A stretch of DNA of 64,000 bases from Acidobacteriaceae bacterium KBS 146 (GTDB lineage Bacteria > Acidobacteriota > Terriglobia > Terriglobales > Acidobacteriaceae): the NCBI GenBank assembly GCA_000688615.1, contig JHVA01000001.1, positions 620,001 through 684,000 on the forward strand. Reading direction: 5' to 3'. A program made the translations under genes and the position numbers. The stretch's first letter is position 1. Each line of letters opens with the position of its first letter. Positions 30,564-38,606 of this stretch are shown here, piece after piece. A model generated the notes under the pieces. That model was given only the letters and a program-made list of their open reading frames with translations. It searched no databases and was not told the origin of the DNA.

Positions 30564-30899
30564 AAAGAACCTCACAGAGGAAAGTAAGAAGTGCTCCCTA
30601 TCTTAGGCCGAGCGCGCGAAAGCTCCATAAGGCGAATGCCCCATCTCAGATCGCGAAGCCGCTGGGCATACCTCAATCACACCGCCAGCCGAACCCTCGC
30701 ACCAGCAGCTCATAACTCCCAATCCTTTTCTAGTGATCCCACACAATCGGGTGACGATCACTCGCCAATCCCCACCTCGCTCGCCATCAGCTCTCCAAGT
30801 GTCATCCATTCATCGTCCCGTTGCACACCCCGTGATATAGTTCGCGCGTACTGTTGCGTCTATTCAAAGCTCACCTCCAACCACCAACTGAGGAGTTCC
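30564..30899. other. Intergenic region with an LLM-oxidoreductase relic
   Basis: About 336 bases between the divergent RidA gene and the YncE-phosphoesterase gene. It holds the decayed 3' end of a flavin-dependent oxidoreductase (30677-30798). After it comes a short gtgtcatcc segment and then the AGGAG site of the next gene at 30891-30895. The rest shows no gene. Confidence 0.5.
30677..30798 (-). pseudogene. Decayed 3' fragment of an LLM-class flavin oxidoreductase
   Basis: This minus-strand segment aligns with the last 40 codons of the intact LLM gene at 33561-33684. They share an identical 18-base block (ccagcagctcataactcc) and most flanking bases. The copy has lost two bases in the stretch matching GEVIVNTIVW, and a GAG codon has become a TAG stop. 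The trace of the original stop codon is still visible at 30677-30679. It is a remnant of a duplicate or deleted gene and makes no product. Confidence 0.85.
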
Positions 30900-33437
30900 A
30901 TGCCGACTCGGCTGAAGTCTCTGGTCCCTGCCTGCGCCGTCCTGCTCTCAATCGCCTCCATCGCCCAGACCCCCGGCTCAGTCAACAATCACGCCCTCGG
31001 CGAGCAGATCAAGCGCCTCCCCAGGCACTTCACCGACGGCTCCGACCTCCCCAACGGATGGCGCATCACCCCTGCCGGCAAGGCTGTCGGCGAGATGGGC
31101 GACCTCGTCCTTAACCTGCTTCCCTCGCCCGACGGACGCCTGCTCATCTCCGTCAACGCCGGCTTCCTTCCCCACGCCATCGACGTCTTCGACATCAGGC
31201 AGCAGAAGTTCACCCAGCACATCCACCTCACCTCTGCCTACAACGGCCTGGCCTGGTCAGCCGACGGACACAGCCTCTTCGTCGCGGGCGGCAACGCCTC
31301 CGGCAAAGCCAGCCAATCCGATCCCATCGCCCCCATCTACGAGTTCTCTTACGCCGACGGCCGCCTCACCGAGCAGCCCGCCGCCCGCTTCGTAGAAACC
31401 ATCGACCCCAAGGAAGTCTGGTGGTCCGGCGTCGCCTACCTTCCGTCCAAGAACATCCTCTACGCCGCGAACCGCGGAACCGGCACCGGTCCGGGAAACG
31501 TTGTCGCGTTCAACAGCAAGTCGCGCGAGATCGTCGCCCGCATCCCCGTCGAGACCACGCCGTACCAGCTCGTCCTCTCCGCAGACGGCAAACACCTCTT
31601 CGCCTCCAACTGGTCCAGTGAGTCCGTCAGCGTCATCGACACCGCCACTAACAAGGTCGTCCGCACGCTCCACGTCGGCATGAACCCCAACGAGATGAAG
31701 CTCTCCGCCGACGGTCGCCTCTTCGTCGCCTGCTCCAACGACAACACCGTCTACGTCATCGACGCGAAGAAACTCGAACTCATCGAGCGCCTCTCCACCA
31801 CACTCACCCCGCTCGCTCCCGAAGGCTCCACCCCCGACGCACTCGCCATCGACGACGCGCGCCACCTCCTCTACGTCGCCAACGCCGACAACAACTCCAT
31901 CGCCGTCGCCCATATCGAAAACCGCGAGCACTCCACCGTCGTCGGCTTTATCCCCACCGGCTGGTACCCCTCTGCGCTCGCCCTGACCGGTCAGAACAAC
32001 ACTCTCTACATCGGCAACGCCAAGGGCGAAGAAGGCCATCCCGATCCCAACGGCCCGCACTTCGGCAAGGACAGCGACAAGACGCTCCAGACCTCAAGCC
32101 TCGAAGTCCTCCCCGTCGCCAACCTGAAAGAAAAACTCGTCGCCTGGACGAAGCAGGTCACCGCCAACACGCCGTATCACGACTCGCTGCTCGCAGAGGC
32201 CCGCACGCCGCAGCAACCGAGCGTCATCCCGCAGCGCGTCGGCGAGGCCAGCCCCATCCAGCACATCATCTACATCATCAAAGAGAACCGCACCTACGAC
32301 CAGGTCTTCGGCGACATCCCCAACGCCAACGGCGACTCCAAACTCGTCCTCTTCGGCGAACAGGTTACGCCCAACCAGCATGCCCTCGTCAAGCAGTACG
32401 TCCTCCTCGACAACCTCTACTGTGACGGCGAAGTCTCTGTCGACGGCCACTCCTGGTCCAACTCGGCCTACGCCACCGACTTCAACGAAAAGCAGTGGCC
32501 CGCCGAGTACGGCGCCCACAGCAGCGCCTCCTACGCCGTCCGAGCCATGGTCCCCTCCGCCGGCCACCTCTGGGATCTCGCCCGCCTCAAGGGCCTGACC
32601 TACCGCTCCTACGGCGAGAACGCCGCCCGCGCCTCCACCGGAACCACCATGGAAGCCGCGCCCGGAGCCGAAGGCCTCGTCGGTCACGTCTCCCCCACTT
32701 ACGGCATGGGCATCGAGAAGGTCCGCGACACCGACCGCGTCGCCGTCTTCCTCAACGAGTTCAAGAACTACGAAGCCAACTTCGACAGCACTGACCCGGC
32801 CAAGCGGCTACCCAACTACATCGTGATGAGCATGCCCGAGGACCACACCCGCGGCACAACTCCCGGAGCCGACACCCCGCAGGCCATGGTCGCCAACAAC
32901 GACTACGCCATCGGCCAGCTCGTCGACGCCGTCAGCCACTCGCGCTACTGGCCCTCTACCGCCATCTTCATCATCGAAGACGACGCGCAGGACGGCGCCG
33001 ACCACGTTGACGGCCGCCGCACCGCCGGCCTCGTCATCAGCCCCTACGTCAAACGCGGCATCGTCGACAGCACGCTCTACTCCACCAGCTCTATGATCCG
33101 TTCGATGGAGTTGCTGCTCGGCCTGCCGCCCATGAGCCAGTACGACGCCGCGGCCATGCCCCTCTACAACTCCTTCAGCGCAACACCCGAAGTCACGCCC
33201 TTCAACGTCATCAAACCGCTCATCGACGTCAACGCCAAAAATACAAAGAAGGACTACGGCTCCAAAGCATCAAGCCATATGAACTTCAAAGAGGTCGACC
33301 GCGCCCCCATGCACGCCCTCAACGAAATTCTATGGAAGAGCATCAAGGGCCCCGACTCCGCCATGCCCGCCCCCGTCCACCGCTTCCGCCCACTCGTCGA
33401 CGCCAGCGAATCACCCACCCGCAAGGACGACGACTAA
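30900..33437 (+). CDS. Bifunctional YncE beta-propeller / phosphoesterase (alkaline phosphatase superfamily)
   Basis: The 845-residue exported protein has a signal peptide (MPTRLKSLVPACAVLLS, ending near IAQT). The N-terminal half is a YncE-like propeller: repeated blades such as SPDGRLLISVNAG, SADGKHLFASNW, SADGRLFVACSND and LLYVANADNNSIAVA. The C-terminal half is a phosphoesterase domain of the phospholipase C/acid phosphatase-A type (HIIYIIKENRTYDQVFGD, then AIFIIEDDAQDGADHVDG, then GLVISPYVK). It probably hydrolyses a phosphate ester in the periplasm. The start is ATG 30900 with AGGAG four bases before it. An open frame extends far upstream but crosses the LLM relic. Confidence 0.88.
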   Translation: MPTRLKSLVPACAVLLSIASIAQTPGSVNNHALGEQIKRLPRHFTDGSDLPNGWRITPAGKAVGEMGDLVLNLLPSPDGRLLISVNAGFLPHAIDVFDIRQQKFTQHIHLTSAYNGLAWSADGHSLFVAGGNASGKASQSDPIAPIYEFSYADGRLTEQPAARFVETIDPKEVWWSGVAYLPSKNILYAANRGTGTGPGNVVAFNSKSREIVARIPVETTPYQLVLSADGKHLFASNWSSESVSVIDTATNKVVRTLHVGMNPNEMKLSADGRLFVACSNDNTVYVIDAKKLELIERLSTTLTPLAPEGSTPDALAIDDARHLLYVANADNNSIAVAHIENREHSTVVGFIPTGWYPSALALTGQNNTLYIGNAKGEEGHPDPNGPHFGKDSDKTLQTSSLEVLPVANLKEKLVAWTKQVTANTPYHDSLLAEARTPQQPSVIPQRVGEASPIQHIIYIIKENRTYDQVFGDIPNANGDSKLVLFGEQVTPNQHALVKQYVLLDNLYCDGEVSVDGHSWSNSAYATDFNEKQWPAEYGAHSSASYAVRAMVPSAGHLWDLARLKGLTYRSYGENAARASTGTTMEAAPGAEGLVGHVSPTYGMGIEKVRDTDRVAVFLNEFKNYEANFDSTDPAKRLPNYIVMSMPEDHTRGTTPGADTPQAMVANNDYAIGQLVDAVSHSRYWPSTAIFIIEDDAQDGADHVDGRRTAGLVISPYVKRGIVDSTLYSTSSMIRSMELLLGLPPMSQYDAAAMPLYNSFSATPEVTPFNVIKPLIDVNAKNTKKDYGSKASSHMNFKEVDRAPMHALNEILWKSIKGPDSAMPAPVHRFRPLVDASESPTRKDDD

Positions 33438-33497
33438 CGAAGGTGGAGTTGTTGTGCCTAAGCCTAGCCAAGGTGGGGTTCTTGTGCCCAAGCAGCC

Positions 33498-33540
33498 GGG
33501 TGCCCATCTTCGGCGCAGCTTCATCGCGCCTAAGGTGGGC
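33498..33540. repeat. Dispersed repeat, CCCATCTTCG/CCTAAGGTGGGC family, copy 2
   Basis: Similar to the unit at 18606-18649, with a GGGTGCCCATCTTCG start and a TCATCGCGCCTAAGGTGGGC end. It lies between the convergent YncE-phosphoesterase and LLM genes. Further degenerate 'aaggtgg' and 'tgtgcc' stretches stand upstream at 33440-33490. Confidence 0.75.
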
Positions 33541-33560
33541 CATCGCGCAAAGCGGGATCC

Positions 33561-34625
33561 TCACCCCACCAACCCAAACTCCCGAGCCAGCAGCTCATAA
33601 CTCCTGATCCTCTTCTCGTGATCCCAGACAATCGTGTTCACGATCACCTCTCCAATCCCCAGCTCTCCCGCCATCTGCTCCAGCCGCTCCCGCACCAGCG
33701 CCGGAGTTCCCACAAAGTACCGCGGCCACTCGCCCTCCTCCATCGGAATCTCTCCGCGCATCTTCAACTCGCGCATTGCCTCCTCAGGCGCCGCAACCGG
33801 CTTCCTCTCTCCCAGCCGGATCCTCTGCTGCAGCAGCTTCACGCTGGCCGCCAGATACTCCGCCTCCTCCTGGGTCTCCGCGCAGATCACGCCCACCGCC
33901 ACCGTCGCCTCAGGTCGCTCCAGCCTGATCCCCGGCCGGAAGTGCCGCATGTAGGCCTCAATCGCATCCCTCGTCTTCACCGGCGAAAAGAAGTGGGCAA
34001 ACGAGTACGGCAGCCCGAACTCCACCGCCGCCGCCGAGCTCCACATACTCGACCCCAGCATCCACACCGCCGGCCCGGCATACCGCTCCTCCGGCACAGG
34101 AGCTGGCATCGCCTTCACCTTTAAGAAAGGATGTCCCGTCGGAAATCCGTCCTCCAGAAACGCCAGCAGCTCCGTCACCTGGTCCGGAAAGTCATCCTCC
34201 ATCGCCACCTTTCGGCTGCGCCTTAGCGCCAGCGACTCCATCGGGCCGCCCCCGGGAGCGCGACCTATCCCCAGGTCCACGCGCTCCGGATACAGTCCGT
34301 ACAGCGTCCTGAAGACCTCCGCAACCTTCAGCGGTGTGTAGTGCGGCAGCATGATCCCGCCTGACCCGATCCGGATCCTGCTCGTCTCCGCCCCAATGCG
34401 CGCCAGCAGAATCTCCGGAGCCGTACACGCCAGCAGGTCCATCGCATGATGTTCCGACATCCAGAAGCGCGTAAATCCCAGCTCATCCACCCGCCGTGCC
34501 AGCCCTATCGAGTTCTGCAGCGCCTGCGCCGGAGCCGTTCCCTCCGGTACCGGCGACTGGTCCAGCACCGAAAGTCTCAGTCCACTGTCCTTAGCCATAG
34601 CTATCTGATGACGCAGCACTGACAT
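33561..34625 (-). CDS. LLM class flavin-dependent oxidoreductase (luciferase-like monooxygenase family)
   Basis: The 354-residue protein belongs to the bacterial luciferase-like group: LSVLDQSPVPEG at the N-terminus, RFWMSEHHAMDLLACTAPEIL, IRIGSGGIMLPHYTP and a VDLGIGRAPGG block, all features of the FMN/F420-binding barrel. The start is uncertain: ATG 34625 has a GGCAGG about ten bases upstream, and ATG 34598 gives a start closer to the barrel. The substrate is unknown. The 5' end is divergent from the radical-SAM gene. A decayed copy of its 3' end lies at 30677. Confidence 0.88.
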   Translation of the reverse strand: MSVLRHQIAMAKDSGLRLSVLDQSPVPEGTAPAQALQNSIGLARRVDELGFTRFWMSEHHAMDLLACTAPEILLARIGAETSRIRIGSGGIMLPHYTPLKVAEVFRTLYGLYPERVDLGIGRAPGGGPMESLALRRSRKVAMEDDFPDQVTELLAFLEDGFPTGHPFLKVKAMPAPVPEERYAGPAVWMLGSSMWSSAAAVEFGLPYSFAHFFSPVKTRDAIEAYMRHFRPGIRLERPEATVAVGVICAETQEEAEYLAASVKLLQQRIRLGERKPVAAPEEAMRELKMRGEIPMEEGEWPRYFVGTPALVRERLEQMAGELGIGEVIVNTIVWDHEKRIRSYELLAREFGLVG

Positions 34626-34719
34626 CGGAATCAAACCTGCCAGTAGCTCCTGAAACAACAGGCTGTGGAAACACTTTCGCTTTTTATTCGCTATACTGAT
34701 CCCGGAGCATAGAGATCGA

Positions 34720-35967
34720 GTGAACACCCAGCAAAAACTCGAGATCCTCGCCGACGCAGCCAAGTACGACGCCTCCTGCGCCTCCTCGGGAGCAACACGC
34801 GCCGGCAACGGAAAAGGCGTCGGCCATACCGACGGAACCGGTATCTGCCACTCCTACACCCCCGATGGCCGCTGCGTCTCTCTGCTCAAAATCCTGCTGA
34901 CGAACTTCTGTACCTACGACTGCGTCTTCTGCGTCAACCGTGCCTCCTCCGATATCCGCCGGGCACGCTTTACCGTCGAAGAGGTCGTCAGCCTCACACT
35001 CGACTTCTACAAGCGCAACTACATCGAAGGCCTCTTCCTCTCCTCGGGAATCATCCAGTCGCCCGACTACACCATGGAGCAGCTCATCCAGGTCGCGCGC
35101 TCCCTGCGCCTCACCCATCACTTCGGCGGCTACATCCACGTCAAAGCCATCCCAGGCTGCTCAGGCTCACTCATCGAAACTGCAGGCCTCTACGCCGATC
35201 GCCTCTCGGCTAATATCGAACTGCCCACCCAGCAGGACCTCGTTCAGCTCGCCCCCGAGAAACGCTCTGTCGTCATCGAGACGACGATGCACCAGATCCA
35301 CTCCCGCAAAACCGAGATGGATGAAGACCGGAGACGCATCCGCTCCACCCCAAAGTTCGCGCCCGCTGGCCAATCCACCCAGATGGTTGTTGGAGCAACC
35401 GATACCACCGATCACGAGATCATTCATCGCGCAGCTTCCCTCTACTCCAGCTATCGTCTGCGGCGTATCTATTACACCGGCTTCAGTCCGTATCCGCAGG
35501 CGGACCGCCGCCTTCCCCTCGCCGCCACGCCCCTGGTTCGCGAACATCGTCTCTACCAGGCCGACTGGCTCCTTCGCTACTACGGTTTTCAGGCCGGTGA
35601 GATTACCACACCCGACGCTCCCGATCTCGACCTCAGCGTCGATCCCAAGACACTGTGGGCGCGCCGCCACCCCGAAGCCTTTCCTATCGACGTCAACGCC
35701 GCGCCCCGTGAGACCCTTCTTCGCGTCCCCGGCCTCGGCTATCGCAACGTCGACCGCATCCTCGCAATCCGCCGTTACCACCGGCTCACCCTCGAGGACC
35801 TGCGTCGCCTTCGTGTCAGCGTCAAAAGCATCTCTCCCTGGATCGTCACTGCCGACTATCTGCCCCATCCATCCCTTCCCCCGCAGCAACCACCGCTCCA
35901 ACAGCTCTCCCTCAATCTCGAGGCCGATCCGGGCACCATCAGCTCCACGTTGGACGGACAGCTATGA
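34720..35967 (+). CDS. Putative DNA modification/repair radical SAM protein, linked to UdgX
   Basis: The 415-residue protein has the [4Fe-4S] motif CTYDCVFC (Cys 64, 68, 71). A TIM-barrel-like radical SAM core follows (about 60-300), then a helix-hairpin-helix region near residues 325-350 (LLRVPGLGYRNVDRIL), which suggests DNA binding. It matches the radical SAM family known to be coupled with the UdgX/DUF4130 gene. It starts at GTG 34720; a TATACT hexamer at 34692-34697 could be a -10 box. The next gene overlaps it by four bases (ATGA), so the two are translated together. Its chemical reaction is not established. Confidence 0.9.
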   Translation: MNTQQKLEILADAAKYDASCASSGATRAGNGKGVGHTDGTGICHSYTPDGRCVSLLKILLTNFCTYDCVFCVNRASSDIRRARFTVEEVVSLTLDFYKRNYIEGLFLSSGIIQSPDYTMEQLIQVARSLRLTHHFGGYIHVKAIPGCSGSLIETAGLYADRLSANIELPTQQDLVQLAPEKRSVVIETTMHQIHSRKTEMDEDRRRIRSTPKFAPAGQSTQMVVGATDTTDHEIIHRAASLYSSYRLRRIYYTGFSPYPQADRRLPLAATPLVREHRLYQADWLLRYYGFQAGEITTPDAPDLDLSVDPKTLWARRHPEAFPIDVNAAPRETLLRVPGLGYRNVDRILAIRRYHRLTLEDLRRLRVSVKSISPWIVTADYLPHPSLPPQQPPLQQLSLNLEADPGTISSTLDGQL

Positions 35968-37466
35968 TCGCTCCCGCAGTTACCTCCATTCTGATTGAGC
36001 CGCGAACTCCTGAAGACTCCGGCTTCGATCTCTGGCGCAACTTCGCTCGCAATCTGCTCCTCTCCGGTACACTTCCCGACCTCGTCGACTTCCACGACGC
36101 ACACGATGCGCCTTCGCCCTCTCTCGGACTCCTTCCTCCCAACCCACCCGCTCCGCAAATTCGTCCCCACTCCAGCAAGCTTCCGCATGTTCCCAAATCT
36201 TTTCTCGACGACGCGTTCTTCGCCGCGCATCATCGCTCTCCGCATCGCTGGAACCTGCTCTATCGCCTGCTTTGGAAACTCCAGCGCGATAAAAACCTCC
36301 TTCACATCGAAGTCGATCCCTGGGTCTCGGAGTTCAGGTCGCTCTCCCGGCAGGTCCGGCATGACCTCCACAAGATGCATGCCTTCGTCCGCTTCCGCAA
36401 AGTCCAGGACCGCAAGGGCGAGCACTTCATCGCCTGGCATAAGCCTGCGCATCGCATCCTCGCCCTCGCGACTCCCTTCTTTGCCGAGCGCTTCGCCGTC
36501 ATGCGATGGACCATCCTCACTCCTGACAACTCCGTCTCCTGGAATCCCGCAACCCGCTCCGCCACCTTCGGTCCGGGTGCCGACCGCAGCCAGGCCCCGG
36601 CAGAGGACGAACTCGAACACCTCTGGCAGACCTACTACTCCAGCATCTTCAATCCCGCACGCCTTAACCCCTCGGTCATGCGCTCCCACATGCCCGTCAA
36701 ATACTGGTCCACCCTGCCGGAGATCGACCTCCTTCCCAGTCTCATCACCCGGGCCAACTCACGGGTCGCTTCCATGGTCTTTACCCAGCAGGCCACCCCC
36801 AGCGCCCAGCCCTTCGTCCCCACTAACGCTACCCTCACCATGCTCCAGCAAGCTCTCTCTGCCTGTCAGGGCTGCAGCCTCTTCCACTACGCGACTCAAG
36901 CTGTCACCGGCCGAGGCCCATCCACCGCCGCTCTCATGCTCGTAGGCGAACAGCCCGGCGACAAAGAAGACCTTGCGGGTGAGCCCTTCGTCGGTCCCGC
37001 TGGCGAACTTCTGCGCCGCGCCTGCCGCGAACTCGATATCGCACCCGACGCTCTCTACATGACCAATGCGGTAAAGCACTTCAAATTCGTCCAGCGCGGC
37101 AAGCTGCGCATCCACAAGAACCCAGCTCAGTCCGAGGTCAACGCCTGCCGGCCCTGGCTCGAGGCCGAGATTCAGGCACTCAAGCCCAAGGTCATCCTTT
37201 GCATGGGAGCCACCTCCGCCAAAGCCCTCCTTGGCGGAACCTTCGCTCTGATGCGCGACCATGGCCATCCGGTATCTACCCGCTACTGCGACGAGACCAT
37301 CGCCACCGTCCACCCCTCAGCCATTCTTCGCACCGGCGACAAAGCCAAAGCGCAAGACCTTTACGGCATGATGAAGGCCGACCTGGCTATGGCATGGTCC
37401 CGAAGCCGCAGGCCCCACGTCATGGATGTCAAGTCCGAATCCCGGCTAAGCCGTTCATCTCCATAG
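35964..37466 (+). CDS. DUF4130 - UdgX fusion: uracil-DNA glycosylase that binds uracil covalently
   Basis: The 500-residue protein fuses an N-terminal DUF4130 region (about 1-265) with a C-terminal family 4/UdgX uracil-DNA glycosylase (about 285-485). The glycosylase has GEQPGDKEDLAGEPFVGPAG near residue 327 and the UdgX hallmark loop in the form RIHKN near 381. In known UdgX proteins the His of this loop forms a covalent bond with the uracil site in DNA, stopping turnover. VHPSAILR near 449 is the closing motif. It is co-translated with the radical SAM gene, and the pairing is a conserved arrangement. Confidence 0.92.
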   Translation: MIAPAVTSILIEPRTPEDSGFDLWRNFARNLLLSGTLPDLVDFHDAHDAPSPSLGLLPPNPPAPQIRPHSSKLPHVPKSFLDDAFFAAHHRSPHRWNLLYRLLWKLQRDKNLLHIEVDPWVSEFRSLSRQVRHDLHKMHAFVRFRKVQDRKGEHFIAWHKPAHRILALATPFFAERFAVMRWTILTPDNSVSWNPATRSATFGPGADRSQAPAEDELEHLWQTYYSSIFNPARLNPSVMRSHMPVKYWSTLPEIDLLPSLITRANSRVASMVFTQQATPSAQPFVPTNATLTMLQQALSACQGCSLFHYATQAVTGRGPSTAALMLVGEQPGDKEDLAGEPFVGPAGELLRRACRELDIAPDALYMTNAVKHFKFVQRGKLRIHKNPAQSEVNACRPWLEAEIQALKPKVILCMGATSAKALLGGTFALMRDHGHPVSTRYCDETIATVHPSAILRTGDKAKAQDLYGMMKADLAMAWSRSRRPHVMDVKSESRLSRSSP

Positions 37467-37539
37467 AGATATGCCTTGCCGAATAGGGGAGGTCGGGTTG
37501 ATATACTTCTCTTAGCGGCCTGAAGTTTGCGGGGTCTCA

Positions 37540-37665
37540 AATTGCTTTATAAGCCCTTATTTTTGAAGACTTTGCGTTATTGCTCTTTGTTTTGAATACT
37601 TTAGCATGGAAGTCCACACCTAAGTCTTTATATTTGAAGACTTTGCAACAAAATACCCCCGGGGT
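37540..37665. repeat. AT-rich direct-repeat element
   Basis: The 14-base unit tttgaagactttgc occurs at 37562-37575 and again at 37633-37646. A shorter version, tttgaatacttt, lies at 37591-37602. A C/G block (acccccggggtgggc) closes the element. It is much richer in A/T than the genes around it. It is likely a family of dispersed elements, and could also be a multi-site operator for deoC. There is no coding frame in the 280 bases between the UdgX gene and deoC. Confidence 0.65.
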
Positions 37666-37746
37666 GGGCACTCGCAACAGAAGCCAACGTTGTGAGCCGT
37701 GTGATAGAAACAGACCGCGCCGGTATACCGGCCCGCAAGGAGAATC

Positions 37747-38523
37747 ATGAGCAGCCTGTCGCACTCGGAAACACAAATCTTTGATCGAAACTCTTTCGCA
37801 GCTCAGGCTCTCTCCTCTCCTCAAAATCTCGCCGCCGTTCTCGACCACACACTTCTTAAACCGGACGCGAACCGCTCCCAGGTTCTTCAGCTCTGTCACG
37901 AAGCTGCCGAGCATCGCTTCGCTTGCGCTATGGTCAATCCCACCTGGGTTCACACTGCCGCCTCCGCCCTTCAGGGCACTGGCATCCCCGTTGGCGTCGT
38001 CATCGGATTCCCTCTCGGCGCGACTCTCTCTGCCTCCAAGCGTGACGAGACCGCTCGCGTCCTCAAGCAGGGAGCACACGACATCGACATGGTCCTCAAC
38101 ATCGGCCTGCTCAAGAGTGCCACGCCCGCCGACTACGAAGCCGTCAAGCAGGACATTCGGGGCGTCGTCGAGCTGGCCCACGGCGCCGGTGCGATTGTGA
38201 AGGTCATTCTGGAGACATGCCTGCTGACCTTCGAAGAAAAACTTCGCGCCTCAGAGCTTGCTCTCTCAGCCGGAGCAGACTTCCTCAAAACCTCCACCGG
38301 CTTTTCAACCGGCGGAGCCACCGTCGATGACATCAGTCTGTTGCGCGGCGTCGCCGGATCCCGCGCAGGCGTCAAGGCCTCCGGAGGGATTCGATCGCTC
38401 GCAGACGCCTCCGCCATGCTTCACGCCGGAGCCTCCCGCATCGGCGCAAGCGCAAGCATTAAGATCGTCAATGAACTCGCCGGACGCGAGGCCGCTTCAG
38501 CGCCCTCCAACGGCAGTTACTGA
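37747..38523 (+). CDS. deoC: Deoxyribose-phosphate aldolase
   Basis: The 258-residue class I aldolase cleaves 2-deoxyribose-5-phosphate to glyceraldehyde-3-phosphate and acetaldehyde in deoxynucleoside catabolism. The Schiff-base Lys is in FLKTSTGFSTGGAT, at about residue 182. The proton-relay region DIDMVLNIGLLK and the GVKASGGIR phosphate-binding segment are also present. The start ATG has an AAGGAG site just upstream. Its nucleoside-catabolism partners (deoA, deoD) are not in this window. Confidence 0.95.
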   Translation: MSSLSHSETQIFDRNSFAAQALSSPQNLAAVLDHTLLKPDANRSQVLQLCHEAAEHRFACAMVNPTWVHTAASALQGTGIPVGVVIGFPLGATLSASKRDETARVLKQGAHDIDMVLNIGLLKSATPADYEAVKQDIRGVVELAHGAGAIVKVILETCLLTFEEKLRASELALSAGADFLKTSTGFSTGGATVDDISLLRGVAGSRAGVKASGGIRSLADASAMLHAGASRIGASASIKIVNELAGREAASAPSNGSY

Positions 38524-38606
38524 AAAAGTACCGGTAGAAGGAAGGCACCCCCGAAAGAGGAACTGCTCTCTTCCCACCCCTGTCGGTAGTATCATCGGCT
38601 CTTCTC

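Noticed and set aside
30591..30899. Upstream part of the YncE-phosphoesterase open frame as coding
   Set aside because: It crosses the LLM relic and lacks a signal peptide at its start, while the ATG at 30900 has AGGAG and a clean signal peptide.
34669..34697. Full sigma-70 promoter before the radical SAM gene
   Set aside because: TATACT is a fair -10 box, but no -35 hexamer is present at the right spacing, so no promoter feature is reported.
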